A stretch of 64,000 nucleotides of DNA, from assembly GCF_003316845.1 (NCBI RefSeq), contig NZ_QMIK01000009.1:62001-126000 (forward strand), in the 5' to 3' direction. The notes beneath the pieces are model-generated. The model saw only the letters and a program-made list of their open reading frames with translations, ran no database searches and was not told the origin of the DNA. The translations under genes were made by a program, and so were the position numbers. Source of the DNA: Cognataquiflexum aquatile. Its GTDB lineage: Bacteria; Bacteroidota; Bacteroidia; Cytophagales; Cyclobacteriaceae. Shown one piece after another: positions 54,572 through 63,847 of this stretch (the first letter of the stretch is position 1; each line of letters begins with the position of its first letter).

Positions 54572-57505
54572 ATGCAAGTATCCCCAGAAAAACCTTTTCA
54601 AATCATATATTCTTTATTCAGCCACGAATTTCTCGGACTGTTATTCGAGTCCTTTGTAATTCAGCTTGATGAAAAAGGAAGGCTTTCGTTTGCCCATCAG
54701 AATATTTCCCATGTCAATGCACCCGAGTTTTCTTCTGGTCTTGATGAGACAGATTTCAAGTTGATCAAATGGATGGACGACATGCAGCAAGAGGCCATTG
54801 TCAAGAAATTCGACACCAAGAAGCTCAAACCAAAGGAATACCTCAGGAAGATTTACGATCCAAAGACAGAAAATAAAGTTGTCCAGGAATTGATCGAACA
54901 TAAACTTGAAAGTTTGAGGGCCAAGGTCCTGGAAAATCTGAAAGGAAAGCGGTTTTTTGAAATGGGAAACGATGGCAATCCGATCTGGAGAGAAATCAAC
55001 ATCATGCCGGAAAAGGCTGCTGTGCTGTTTCATTTCAGGCGAAATGAGGACAATACACATTATTTCCCCACCATCAAATACCGGGATGTACCATTGGAAT
55101 GGCAATACCGCAATGGCTATATCATCTGTCACGAACCGGCGTGGTTGGTTGTTGACTACAATTTATACAGCTTTAAAAAAGGGGTGGACGGCAAGAAACT
55201 CCAACCCTTTCTAAATAAAAAATTTATTGTAATCCCCAGAAAGGTCGAAGACCAGTATTACAAAAAATTCATCACACAGCTAGTTGCTTCTTTTGATGTC
55301 TATGCCAAAGGCTTTGATATCAAAGTTGAAAGGTCCATGCCAAAACCTGTATTGAGTCTGAGCGACCTTCCCTCCAATCCCAAGTCAGACCTTTTTGGAA
55401 ACAAGTTGGAGGAGGAAGAGGAAGATAAAATAGTTTTTGACCTTCAGTTCCAATATGGGGATTATGCTTTCCGATCTGAAGAAAAAGCCTCCAATAACGT
55501 GGAATTGGAACATATCGGAGACAATTACATTTTTCACAAAGTCATCAGAGACCTCGAAAAGGAAAAGTCCTATGGCGATTACCTGAAAGATCTTGGCTTG
55601 CCGGTCAAGAATGCCCGGTATTCGATCTGTAAGTCCAAGGCTTTTGGATGGATCAATGCCTACAAGGACAATCTGGAGGAAATGGGCATCCGGATCCAAC
55701 AGGCGCCGACCCAAAAAGGCAAAAGGTACTTTATCGGTCATGCCATTATTTCAGTTGAAGTCAAAGAAAACATAGACTGGTTTGATGTCCATGCTGTCAT
55801 CAGGTTTGGGACTTATGAGATTCCCTTTCATAAAATCAGGAGACTTTTGCTTCAGGGAAAAACCGAGTTTGAACTTCCCAACGGGGAAATTGCGGTAATT
55901 CCTAACTCCTGGTTTGTCAATTATTCCGAAATGTTCGCATTTATGGAAGAGCAGGATGCCAATGCGGATCAACAGTCCCTTGTGCTCAAAAAACACCACA
56001 TTGCCCTGGCACAGGAGCTCCAAAACAGCAACCTCCTCCAACTCAAACTGAGTCAGAAACTTGAGAAATTACGGAATTTCAGTCAAATAGAGGATTACGA
56101 CTTGCCGGTGACTTTCAAAGGGATTCTCAGACCATACCAAAAAGCAGGGTATAACTGGATGCGTTTTCTGAACGAGTTCCGGTTTGGCGGCTGCTTGGCT
56201 GATGACATGGGATTGGGAAAAACCGTACAGACTTTGGCCCTTTTGGCACATGAAAAAGAGCAAAATCCTAATGCCACTACTTTACTTGTCATGCCGACTT
56301 CTCTTATTTACAACTGGGAATTAGAAGCAAGAAAGTTTACTCCAAAACTGAAAATCCTTACTTACACCGGTAGCCAAAGGATCAAGGACATTAGCCGTTT
56401 TGCAAAATATGATCTGGTCCTTACTTCCTATGGAATCACAAGGATGGATGTGGATATGCTCAAGGGATTCTATTTCAATTATGTCATCTTGGACGAATCC
56501 CAAGCCATCAAAAACCCAAGTAGCATCATCGCCAAAGCAGTAAATGAATTGACCTGCAGGCAACGGTTGATCCTGACAGGAACACCGGTTGAAAATGGAA
56601 CCATGGACCTTTGGTCCCAAATGAACTTTATCAACAGAGGCCTTTTGGGAAATCAGAACATGTTCAAAAAGCAGTTTTTATTGCCGATTGAAAAGAAAAA
56701 TGACCAAGACAAAGCTGCCAAACTGCATGCGATGATCAAGCCATTTATCCTCCGAAGGTTAAAAAGCCAGGTGGCAACCGATCTACCTGAAAAAGTCATC
56801 AACGTGAAATATTCGACGATGACGCCTGAACAGGAAAAAGCCTATGAAGAGGTAAAAGGGTATTACCGGGATCAGATCGTCAAAGAAATGTCCGTTGCAG
56901 GTATGAAAAACCAGCAATTTGCTTTGCTGAGGGGATTAACCCAACTGAGGCAATTGGCCAACCATCCAAGATTGACCGATAAAAACTACACAGGCGATTC
57001 GGGCAAGATGGAGGATGTGACGCACATGATTGAGTCCACAGTCAGTGAAGGCCACAAAGTCCTGGTATTTAGTCAGTTTGTTAGACACCTCGCCATCGTC
57101 AAAGAATACCTGGAAAAAGAGAACATCAAATATGCATACCTAGATGGTACTACCAAAGACAGGCAAGCACAAGTGGAGTCTTTCCAGCAAAACAATGAAG
57201 TCAAAATTTTCCTGATCTCATTAAAAGCGGGAGGTGTCGGATTGAACCTGACCAAGGCCGAATATGTATTTTTGCTTGACCCTTGGTGGAATCCTGCCGT
57301 AGAAGCCCAAGCCATAGACAGGGCACACCGAATCGGTCAAGAAAACAAAGTCATCATCTATAAATTCATCAGCCGAAATACCGTGGAGGAAAAAATTATG
57401 GCTTTGCAGGAAAGAAAGATGGCACTCGCAGGAGAACTGATCAGCACAGAAGAAAGCTTTATTAAAAGCCTCAGCAAGGAAGATGTTGAGGCATTATTGG
57501 ATTGA
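54572..57505 (+). CDS. SNF2/DEAD-box family helicase
   Basis: A roughly 977-residue Swi2/Snf2-type ATPase. The N-terminal half (about 1-480) is Asp/Lys-rich with no SWIM motif that I can see. The ATPase has DDMGLGKT (P-loop), ILDESQAIKNPS (DESQ in place of DEAH), LTGTPVENG, and the C-terminal LKAGGVGLNLT and WWNPAVEAQAIDRAHRIGQ. It would remodel protein-DNA complexes. ATG 54572 (MQVSPEKPF) is used; a TTG at 54518 would add 18 residues. It is followed by purU with a 23-base gap. Confidence 0.9.
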   Translation: MQVSPEKPFQIIYSLFSHEFLGLLFESFVIQLDEKGRLSFAHQNISHVNAPEFSSGLDETDFKLIKWMDDMQQEAIVKKFDTKKLKPKEYLRKIYDPKTENKVVQELIEHKLESLRAKVLENLKGKRFFEMGNDGNPIWREINIMPEKAAVLFHFRRNEDNTHYFPTIKYRDVPLEWQYRNGYIICHEPAWLVVDYNLYSFKKGVDGKKLQPFLNKKFIVIPRKVEDQYYKKFITQLVASFDVYAKGFDIKVERSMPKPVLSLSDLPSNPKSDLFGNKLEEEEEDKIVFDLQFQYGDYAFRSEEKASNNVELEHIGDNYIFHKVIRDLEKEKSYGDYLKDLGLPVKNARYSICKSKAFGWINAYKDNLEEMGIRIQQAPTQKGKRYFIGHAIISVEVKENIDWFDVHAVIRFGTYEIPFHKIRRLLLQGKTEFELPNGEIAVIPNSWFVNYSEMFAFMEEQDANADQQSLVLKKHHIALAQELQNSNLLQLKLSQKLEKLRNFSQIEDYDLPVTFKGILRPYQKAGYNWMRFLNEFRFGGCLADDMGLGKTVQTLALLAHEKEQNPNATTLLVMPTSLIYNWELEARKFTPKLKILTYTGSQRIKDISRFAKYDLVLTSYGITRMDVDMLKGFYFNYVILDESQAIKNPSSIIAKAVNELTCRQRLILTGTPVENGTMDLWSQMNFINRGLLGNQNMFKKQFLLPIEKKNDQDKAAKLHAMIKPFILRRLKSQVATDLPEKVINVKYSTMTPEQEKAYEEVKGYYRDQIVKEMSVAGMKNQQFALLRGLTQLRQLANHPRLTDKNYTGDSGKMEDVTHMIESTVSEGHKVLVFSQFVRHLAIVKEYLEKENIKYAYLDGTTKDRQAQVESFQQNNEVKIFLISLKAGGVGLNLTKAEYVFLLDPWWNPAVEAQAIDRAHRIGQENKVIIYKFISRNTVEEKIMALQERKMALAGELISTEESFIKSLSKEDVEALLD

Positions 57506-57528
57506 TAAACTATACACACTCGCAAAAA

Positions 57529-58383
57529 ATGAAAAAAGCAATTTTGATTATTCAATGCAAAGATCAGAAAGGCATCGTAGCAAGCGTTTCTGAATTTTTA
57601 TATTCTTATCAGGGAAATATCCTTGAGATAGACCAACATGTGGACGGTGAAGTCGGGATGTTTTTTATGAGAGTATCTTGGGAATTAGAAAGTTTTGGAC
57701 TGAAAAGAGAAGAAATCGAACCTATTTTTGAAGCCAAAGTCGGGAAAAAGTTTGACATGGAATTTGAATTGTTTTTCAATTTCCGAAAGCCAAGGATGGC
57801 AGTTTTTGTATCCAAGCTTTCCCATTGCCTGATCGATATATTGAGCAGACACTATTCAGGCCAATTTGAAGTAGACATTCCTGTAGTGATTTCCAACCAT
57901 GCCGATCACAAAAAGGTGGTAGAGGCTTTTGGTATTCCTTTTCATTATTTTGCCGTGGACAAGGCAAACAGGATGGATGTGGAAGAAAAGCAATTGGAAT
58001 TGCTGAATCATTACAGAACTGATTTTGTGGTCTTGGCGAGATACATGCAGATCTTGAGCGAGGATTTTATCAGGAATTATCCCAACAAAATCATCAACAT
58101 CCACCATTCATTTTTACCGGCATTTGTCGGTGCCAAACCTTACCATGCCGCCTATGAGCGTGGTGTCAAAATCATCGGCGCGACGGCACATTATGTTACC
58201 GAAGAATTGGATGCAGGTCCGATCATCGAACAGGAAGTGGCCCGTGTTCGCCACCATAACTCCCCGGCAGACTTGGTGCAGATCGGTCAGGATGTAGAAA
58301 AAGTGGTTCTTTCCAAAGCCATCAAATACCACCTTGAAAGAAAAATATTGGCTTATAGAAACAAGACGATTATTTTTTACTAA
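57529..58383 (+). CDS. purU: Formyltetrahydrofolate deformylase
   Basis: A 284-residue enzyme that releases formate from 10-formyltetrahydrofolate, balancing one-carbon pools. An N-terminal ACT domain (about 1-75: AILIIQCKDQKGIVASVSEF) is followed by the formyl-transferase fold (about 88-284) with the NIHHSFLPAF segment, ATAHYVTEELDAGPII, and the catalytic Asn-His-Asp set. ATG 57529 begins the ACT strand directly; the upstream in-frame TTG is rejected. It is 23 bases after the helicase gene. Confidence 0.94.
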   Translation: MKKAILIIQCKDQKGIVASVSEFLYSYQGNILEIDQHVDGEVGMFFMRVSWELESFGLKREEIEPIFEAKVGKKFDMEFELFFNFRKPRMAVFVSKLSHCLIDILSRHYSGQFEVDIPVVISNHADHKKVVEAFGIPFHYFAVDKANRMDVEEKQLELLNHYRTDFVVLARYMQILSEDFIRNYPNKIINIHHSFLPAFVGAKPYHAAYERGVKIIGATAHYVTEELDAGPIIEQEVARVRHHNSPADLVQIGQDVEKVVLSKAIKYHLERKILAYRNKTIIFY

Positions 58384-58543
58384 CCTTTTCCAAAGTTTAG
58401 AAAAGGATAGATCAACGAGAAAAACACTTTTGTTAATTGAAAATCAGTGTTTTAACATTTATTTAGTTAAAATAAATTAAAATAGTTTTTAATTAAAAAA
58501 GGCTTTTAGATATTTGAAATTCAAACTCTAAAATTCTTTAAAC

Positions 58544-59152
58544 ATGAAAACAAACCAACTATTTCTTATCCTTTTCTTTTTGGGTTTTGCACCCACAATC
58601 TCTTTAGCCCAGGTAGAAAAACCGAAAATACAATACTCGATCGGAGGCGGCTTTTCTGTTGATAGAAGCAACATGCTTTGGGGTTTGAATATGACCAATG
58701 AGATCAATTATAGGTTAGGGAAAAGAACTTCTCTGAATGCCGGAATTTCATTTTATCAATCTCTCGGAAATCTGGAAAATAAAGAAGTCTTCCCGGGTCA
58801 AAAAAGTAAGGACCAATCTTCCGGTATTTTTTTTACTCCCATGCTTAAATATGATATCCTCCAGCGTGATTCCGGATTTAAATTGGCTTTTGCCGCCGGC
58901 CCATCTCTTCAGTTAGGTGGACAATCAATTCTTTTCGAAGATAATTTCACTGATCCTGAAAACCCTAATTCTTTTGTTTTCCACAATAAATACCAGCGGA
59001 TAGGCCTGATGATTGAACTTGAAGCTGAGTGGAAAACAAAAAATCCTAATGTTAGAAATGCAGCCAGTATTTCAGCTTATGGAGCAGACAATGATTTTCC
59101 TTTATTTATCAATGTCAACTATAAAGTGCGATTTAATTTCGGAAAGAAATGA
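58544..59152 (+). CDS. Outer-membrane beta-barrel-like protein
   Basis: A 202-residue exported protein with a signal peptide (about 1-23, ending SLAQ). Alternating hydrophobic/polar strands continue to a terminal aromatic (VNYKVRFNFGKK), as in small OmpW/porin-type barrels. Sequence similarity to a named family is not recognised. It lies just upstream of the arsenic operon's 3' end, convergent with acr3, with 31 bases between. Confidence 0.7.
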   Translation: MKTNQLFLILFFLGFAPTISLAQVEKPKIQYSIGGGFSVDRSNMLWGLNMTNEINYRLGKRTSLNAGISFYQSLGNLENKEVFPGQKSKDQSSGIFFTPMLKYDILQRDSGFKLAFAAGPSLQLGGQSILFEDNFTDPENPNSFVFHNKYQRIGLMIELEAEWKTKNPNVRNAASISAYGADNDFPLFINVNYKVRFNFGKK

Positions 59153-59183
59153 AAATCTAAAAAGTAGATAACCAAATCTCGCT

Positions 59184-60215
59184 TCAATACTTCCACTTAT
59201 TCGCCAAAGCCACCAGACTCAGCATCACCGGCACTTCTGTCAATACGCCGACTACTGTCACCAGTGCCGCAGGACTTTCCAATCCAAACAAGGCTATAGC
59301 CACAGCTACCGCCAACTCGAAGAAATTACTTGCTCCGATCATGGCTGCAGGAGAGCAGATGGCGTGAGGTAATTTGAGTTTTCTTCCGCCAAACCAGGTG
59401 ATGAAAAAGATAAAATATGTTTGAATGATCAGCGGAATAGCAATCAGGACAATGATCATTGGATTATTCAGAATATTTGGCCCTTGAAAAGCAAACAACA
59501 ATACCAAAGTCAAAAGCAATGCGATAATGCTGACAGGTTTTAGCTTGGGCAGAAAAACAGTCTTGAACCAATCTTCTCCATATTTTCCTACCAAAATCTT
59601 GTTGGTAATGATCCCGGCTACCAATGGAATTACGACAAATATGACTACTGAGGAAACCAAAGTTTCATAGGGAATAGTCACATCGGTAATTCCCAAAAGG
59701 AACCCCACCAAAGGAACAAAAGCCACCAAAATGATCAAATCATTGACTGAGACTTGTACCAAGGTATAATTGGGATCGCCATCGGTCAGGTAAGACCAGA
59801 CAAAAACCATTGCAGTACAAGGGGCAGCACCCAATAATATTGCTCCGGCGATATATTCTCCAGCCAAGTCAGGTTCTATAAATGCCGAGAAAATCTGGTC
59901 AAAAAAGATCCAGGCGAAAAATGCCATGGTAAAAGGTTTGATCAGCCAATTGATGACTACAGTCAGAATCAATCCTTTTGGAGCTTTTCCGACGCCTTTG
60001 ATGCTGCTGAAGTCAATCTGAAGCATCATGGGATAGATCATCATCCAGATCAGGATGGCGATGGGAATGTTGACATTGTAGATTTCCATTCGGCTTAGGT
60101 AGGACATGCTGTCCCCTGCAAAATGTCCGATCCCCACTCCCGCCAAGATGCAAAGCCCAACCCACACACTCAGGTATCTTTCAAAAAATGCAATTTCTTT
60201 TTTTTCGGTGGTCAT
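59184..60215 (-). CDS. Arsenite efflux transporter, ACR3 family
   Basis: A 343-residue membrane transporter with about ten helices. Cys133 in the conserved [12 protein letters not shown] segment is the expected arsenite-binding residue. It exports arsenite across the inner membrane, driven by ion gradients. Last gene of a minus-strand arsenic operon (arsR, DUF6428, arsC-like, acr3). The space between it and the arsC-like gene is unusually long (488 bases) and filled with tandem palindromic repeats, so its expression may differ from the upstream genes. Confidence 0.94.
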   Translation of the reverse strand: MTTEKKEIAFFERYLSVWVGLCILAGVGIGHFAGDSMSYLSRMEIYNVNIPIAILIWMMIYPMMLQIDFSSIKGVGKAPKGLILTVVINWLIKPFTMAFFAWIFFDQIFSAFIEPDLAGEYIAGAILLGAAPCTAMVFVWSYLTDGDPNYTLVQVSVNDLIILVAFVPLVGFLLGITDVTIPYETLVSSVVIFVVIPLVAGIITNKILVGKYGEDWFKTVFLPKLKPVSIIALLLTLVLLFAFQGPNILNNPMIIVLIAIPLIIQTYFIFFITWFGGRKLKLPHAICSPAAMIGASNFFELAVAVAIALFGLESPAALVTVVGVLTEVPVMLSLVALANKWKY

Positions 60216-60256
60216 TGGTGATTGGTTATTAAGTTATTGGTTAATAGGTTATTGAG
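60216..60256. repeat. GGTTATT-word element
   Basis: Short words GGTTATTAAGTTA, TTGGTTA and GGTTATTGAG repeated with changes; 13 bases match the element at 2781-2793. Lies between the acr3 start and the tandem palindromes. Confidence 0.55.
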
Positions 60257-60274
60257 AAAGTGGTTTCTGCCAAT

Positions 60275-60700
60275 TAGAAATAAGGTTGAAATATAGTAGA
60301 TATAAGGTTGAAATATTTTGCTTTAAAACTCCAGCCTATATCGATATTATATCGCGAAGTATATTTCATAAGGGGAAATAAAGTTGAAATATTGTAGATA
60401 TAAAATTGAAATACTTTGCTGTAACGCTCTCCAGCCTATATCAACATTATCTCGCGCAGCATATTTCATAAGGGGAAATAAGGTTGAAATATTGTTGAAA
60501 TAAAGTTGAAATATTTTGCTTTAGAACTCCAGCCTATATCAACATTATATCGCGCAGCAAATTTCATAAGGGGAAATAAGGTGGAAATAAAGTTGAAATA
60601 TGCTGCGAGATGAACTCCCGACCTATTTCTATCATATTTCGCGAAGCATATATCTATTTATTTCAATTCAAACATATTTCCATGTATTTCACTAAAGTAT
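60275..60700. repeat. Tandem palindromic repeat array, about 98-100-base unit
   Basis: Three to four imperfect tandem copies. The GGGGAAATAA phase marker appears near 60372, 60472 and 60570, giving units of about 98-100 bases. Each unit holds two or three GTTGAAATA words, then GCT..ACTCCAGCCTATATC and ATATCGCG.AGCATATTTCAT. The left words and right arm are complementary (for example TGAAATATGCTGCG-AGAT with ATCTCGCGCAGCATATTTCA), so every unit can fold into a long hairpin. It has no coding potential. Confidence 0.75.
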
Positions 60701-60703
60701 ATT

Positions 60704-61312
60704 TCATTTAACTTTTTCGAAAACATAAAACATCTCCGAAGCAATCTGAAGACTGCGCTCGTCATAGCGAATACCTTCCTCGGAAGTTCCATCAAAAGCT
60801 TTAGGATCTTCGTACCTCACCGGAATCCGGGCTTCTGCACCAGGGATAAAGGGACAGTTTTCATCTGCATGCGAGCAAGTCATGATGGCAGCAAATCCTT
60901 TTGGAGCATTTGCCGGATCATCGTAAAGCTTTGAGAAAGTGATGATCGGATCGGCATCATCTGAATAGAAGACAAAGAATTTTGGATTTTCGACGCCCTT
61001 TTGGGTGACCTTGAAGCCTGATCTTTTGATGGAGGCTACCGCCCTTTCGTTGAAAGCAGTGACTTCCACTCCACCCGAAAATGAATTGATCTCAATGCCA
61101 AAATACTCGGCTGCAGTCTTTGCCCAAATCTGGGAAAATTGACTCCGGCGGGAATTGTGGGTACAGATAAAGTTCAGATTGATAGCCTGGTCTGCGTCGA
61201 CTTTCTTTTGGATATAGGCGATAAAATCCTGCAGGATAGGAATCCGGTCATCAGGTATTTCAAGGCTTTTGGCCTTTTCAATGGTGGCTTGGAGGGTTGG
61301 GTATAGGTTCAT
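60704..61312 (-). CDS. Low-molecular-weight phosphatase-fold arsenate reductase-like protein
   Basis: A 202-residue protein with the CX5R loop CTHNSRR at 50-56 in an LMW-phosphatase-like setting (NLNFICTHNSRRSQF) and later cysteines in CSHADENCPF near 144-150, which fit a thioredoxin-type reduction relay. It would reduce arsenate to arsenite for export by the ACR3 protein. The gene is in the ars operon, between the DUF6428 gene and the repeat array. Confidence 0.9.
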   Translation of the reverse strand: MNLYPTLQATIEKAKSLEIPDDRIPILQDFIAYIQKKVDADQAINLNFICTHNSRRSQFSQIWAKTAAEYFGIEINSFSGGVEVTAFNERAVASIKRSGFKVTQKGVENPKFFVFYSDDADPIITFSKLYDDPANAPKGFAAIMTCSHADENCPFIPGAEARIPVRYEDPKAFDGTSEEGIRYDERSLQIASEMFYVFEKVK

Positions 61313-61322
61313 AAATATTTAA

Positions 61323-61393
61323 TTAAGGTACCATGTACCAAGTACAAAGTACCAAAAAGGCACCTTTACTTGGTACATCGTACTTGGTACTTT
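61323..61393. repeat. Palindromic TACCAAGTAC-word element
   Basis: GTACCAAGTACAAAGTACC on the left and CTTGGTACATCGTACTTGG with TACTTTG on the right make an imperfect inverted repeat of stuttered words, between the arsC-like and DUF6428 genes. Confidence 0.6.
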
Positions 61394-61402
61394 GTTCAAT
61401 AC

Positions 61403-61939
61403 TTAGCAACATCCCGATCCCGGTGCACAAGCGCTTGCTTCTAGCGCAGCCAACGAAACACGGACCTTTGGTTTGGCAGCCGGACCGCAACAGGCTGCAG
61501 CTTTTTCTTCCGGGGTTGTAGCTCTGTCTTTGGCTTTGCAAGTTGTTTGGTCTGCAGTCAGTTGGACAATGAGGCTGTTTCCTGCTTCTTTGATATTGTG
61601 GACAGGAAGCACGGCTGTAGGAAAGGAGCTGTTTCCATATTCAAATTTGATCTCCCTATCCTCGAAAGTCGGTCTGACTTTTTGGACTACGTCAAATATC
61701 TTCAGGGCTTTGCTTGTATCGACCGCATGGTCCGGTTCAGGGATTCCATTTTCCCAGAGTTGGATATGGACTTCATTCCATTCGTTGCGGATGCCACCAC
61801 AATCCACCGTGTCGTAGGAGACATTTTTGATTTCGGTGATGTGGTAGTCAGTGCGGACATATTGTCCTGCTTGGTATTCGAAGAAAAGGGATTTCTCAGG
61901 GTTTTCTCTAAGGATTTGGGTAAATTCTGAAGTTTTCAT
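61403..61939 (-). CDS. DUF6428-like Cys-rich protein of the ars operon
   Basis: A 178-residue protein with YDTVDCGG near 42, NEVHIQLWENG, then a C-terminal Cys-rich stretch: TTCKAKD, AACCGP, ACAPGSGCC at the end. DUF6428 proteins occur in Bacteroidota arsenic operons. Clustered cysteines suggest thiol binding of arsenite, as a carrier or sensor partner; this is inference. ATG 61939 is used. It lies between arsR and the arsC-like gene on the minus strand. Confidence 0.85.
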   Translation of the reverse strand: MKTSEFTQILRENPEKSLFFEYQAGQYVRTDYHITEIKNVSYDTVDCGGIRNEWNEVHIQLWENGIPEPDHAVDTSKALKIFDVVQKVRPTFEDREIKFEYGNSSFPTAVLPVHNIKEAGNSLIVQLTADQTTCKAKDRATTPEEKAAACCGPAAKPKVRVSLAALEASACAPGSGCC

Positions 61940-61944
61940 ATGGA

Positions 61945-61969
61945 TTTCTCGCAAAGACGCAAAGGCGCC
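61945..61969 (+). repeat. CGCAAAGACGCAAAG-type dispersed repeat, copy 3
   Basis: CTCGCAAAGACGCAAAGGCGCC, matching the copy near 38895 (15 bases) and the one near 50665 (15 bases). It lies 6-30 bases before the DUF6428 start codon. Confidence 0.65.
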
Positions 61970-62002
61970 AAATTTTTATTGAATGTTTGATTTTAAAGGG
62001 GT

Positions 62003-62087
62003 AACCTTTGAGGTCTTTTCGACCTCGAAGGTTTTAAATATTAAAATAGAGCTTAATCCTTCGAGGTTTCAAAAACCTCAAAGGATT
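62003..62087. repeat. Double hairpin element at the arsR 3' end
   Basis: Hairpin 1: AACCTTTGAGGTC with GACCTCGAAGGTT (62003-62033). Hairpin 2: AATCCTTCGAGGTTT with AAACCTCAAAGGATT (62055-62087), which reaches into the arsR stop codon. The two halves are related to each other. This may control readthrough from arsR. Confidence 0.7.
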
Positions 62088-62415
62088 AGCAGCAATCCGT
62101 TATTTTTGGAAAACCTGAAAACAAGGTCTCGAACAGATTTTGGATTTCGGACCAACGGATAGGATCGATGCAATAATTGACTGAAACGCCCTCAATGCTT
62201 CCTCTGATGATACCGGTTTCTTTGAGTTCGCGGAGATGCTGGGAAATAGTCGCCTGTGCCAAACCCAATTCCTGTACCAAGTCCCCGTTGATGCAGGTAT
62301 TGGATTGGATAAGGTATTGGAGGATTGCGATCCTCGCCGGATGAGCCAGAACTTTGGCAACTTTTGCCAGTTCATTTTGCTGTTCAGTGAATAAATCTGT
62401 TTTGGTAACACCCAT
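62086..62415 (-). CDS. arsR: ArsR-family metalloregulator
   Basis: A 109-residue winged-helix repressor. The helix-turn-helix is LGLAQATISQHLREL at about 50-64. Potential arsenite ligands are Cys41 in NTCINGDL (the place of the classic ELCVCDL pair, here with one Cys), Cys82, and the terminal Cys108-Cys109. It would repress the operon until arsenite binds. It is the first gene of the operon, and divergent repeat DNA lies upstream. Confidence 0.93.
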   Translation of the reverse strand: MGVTKTDLFTEQQNELAKVAKVLAHPARIAILQYLIQSNTCINGDLVQELGLAQATISQHLRELKETGIIRGSIEGVSVNYCIDPIRWSEIQNLFETLFSGFPKITDCC

Positions 62416-62454
62416 TTTTTAGACTTTTAGAGGCGAGAGATTAAACTATTTAGA

Positions 62455-62600
62455 AATAGATTGAAATACAGTGGAAATAAAATTGAAATATTAGGTTAAT
62501 TCTCTCTAATTCAGCACTGATGTGGAAAATTAGATTGCCGAAGGCATATTTCTATTTATATCGCAAAGCATATATCACTTATATACATTGCAATATTACG
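62455..62600. repeat. Diverged single copy of the ars-locus palindromic repeat
   Basis: GATTGAAATACAGTGGAAATAAAATTGAAATATTA, then AAGGCATATTTCTATTTATATCGCAAAGCATATATCAC. It has the same word order as the units at 60275-60700 but is more degraded. It lies between arsR and the divergent DinB gene, at the expected promoter region. Confidence 0.55.
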
Positions 62601-62650
62601 ATGAATGTTTTACCGATCCAACTTTCTGATCAAAATTTGTACCTTGGGGT

Positions 62651-63088
62651 ATGAGAGAATTCATTCAACTATGGAAAGAAGGCCGCACCAGGTTTACCAA
62701 TCAGCTGGCCAATATCAAGCAGGAAGATTTATCCAAAAGACTTGGAGGCAGTCCAAATTCTGCCGGCTTCCTGATCCGGCATATGGCGGAAGTGGAGTTG
62801 CTTTTTGCCAAAAATGTATTCGGAAATTTGGCGGTAAAAGTAGATGCCCAAACGCTCAAAGCCGGAAGAGATACAGGAGAATGGACTGATTTGGAACCAT
62901 TATTGGCATTGGTGGAAGAGGCCGGAAGACAATTGGAGATAGCCATTGTAAGCCAGGAAGACTGGGAGGCTATCATCGAAACCAAGGAATTTGGGAAGAA
63001 GACAAAAGCAGAGTCCTTGGGCAGAATCACCACCCATACCGCTTACCACGCAGGACAATTGGCGATTCTGTTAAAGTATGGACAATAA
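62651..63088 (+). CDS. DinB-family protein
   Basis: A 145-residue cytoplasmic DinB-like four-helix protein. The His residues expected for the metal site are in IRHMAEVELLFAKNVF near 41 and ITTHTAYHAGQL near 127-138. Members include mycothiol/bacillithiol-dependent transferases; the thiol partner is unknown. It is divergent from arsR, so a link to thiol-arsenic chemistry is possible, but is inference. Confidence 0.9.
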   Translation: MREFIQLWKEGRTRFTNQLANIKQEDLSKRLGGSPNSAGFLIRHMAEVELLFAKNVFGNLAVKVDAQTLKAGRDTGEWTDLEPLLALVEEAGRQLEIAIVSQEDWEAIIETKEFGKKTKAESLGRITTHTAYHAGQLAILLKYGQ

Positions 63089-63197
63089 TTCATAATTAGA
63101 CTGGGAATTTCTTTGATACAATGGCAATGAAAATTGAAACTAAGTAGCTACTATAATTTATGGATTAATTTGCAACTTTGTTTCATTTTGTTAAGCT

Positions 63198-63698
63198 TTG
63201 CATCCAATTGATAAAAATGAGTGTGTAAATTTTGGAATAACCAAAAATCCGATCTTCCGTAGTTTAAAAATCAGTTTAAACAAAATAAAGAATAATCAGT
63301 TAAAAAAAATTAAACCTCAAAATTTGAAAAGCATAATTTCACATATTCGAAAAGTAGGATTTGGTATCATAATCCTGATCTACTTTTTGTCGCTTTTCAA
63401 CAGTATCTTTTTTTTACATTCTCATTGGTATAATGGCCATCTTGTTGCGCTTCACGCTCACCCTTACAATCTCAGCTTAGAGGGCGAGGGTAACAAGAAA
63501 AAGGATACCCATTCAAAAAAAGAATATGAGCTTTATGACTTAATTTACCATTCTCCCATACTGGAGCTGGAATTTTTTAACTTTGAAATAAGTCTTTTTT
63601 ATGATGAATGCCATGATTCCTTTGCCGATTTCTTTATTTCTTACGAAAGCAAAGTTAAACCCTTTCATCATGGAAGAGGGCCGCCGGTTTTAATTTGA
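63198..63698 (+). CDS. His-rich single-pass membrane protein of unknown function
   Basis: Up to 166 residues from a TTG at 63198; there is no ATG in the N-terminal part, so the start is uncertain, and a TTG at 63324 would give about 124 residues starting LKSIISH. One membrane helix (FGIIILIYFLSLFNSIFFL) is followed by HSHWYNGHLVALHAHPYN and a tail ending HHGRGPP. The clustered His suggest metal binding. It precedes a TonB-dependent receptor gene on the same strand with a 150-base gap, so metal uptake is a reasonable guess, not shown. Confidence 0.6.
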   Translation: MHPIDKNECVNFGITKNPIFRSLKISLNKIKNNQLKKIKPQNLKSIISHIRKVGFGIIILIYFLSLFNSIFFLHSHWYNGHLVALHAHPYNLSLEGEGNKKKDTHSKKEYELYDLIYHSPILELEFFNFEISLFYDECHDSFADFFISYESKVKPFHHGRGPPVLI

Positions 63699-63847
63699 AT
63701 TTTTTAAATACTCCAATAATTCTAACACCTAGACATTATTGTTACTAAAAACAAAGTCAATCACTTTGCCTTTTACTTTCATTTATCATGATTGTTCTAA
63801 AACTGGGGTGCTAAACCCGCAAGAACATCATGTCAATTAAAACCAAT

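Noticed and set aside
60275-60700. Possible CRISPR array
   Set aside because: The repeats are about 98-100 bases, adjacent without unique spacers, and self-complementary.
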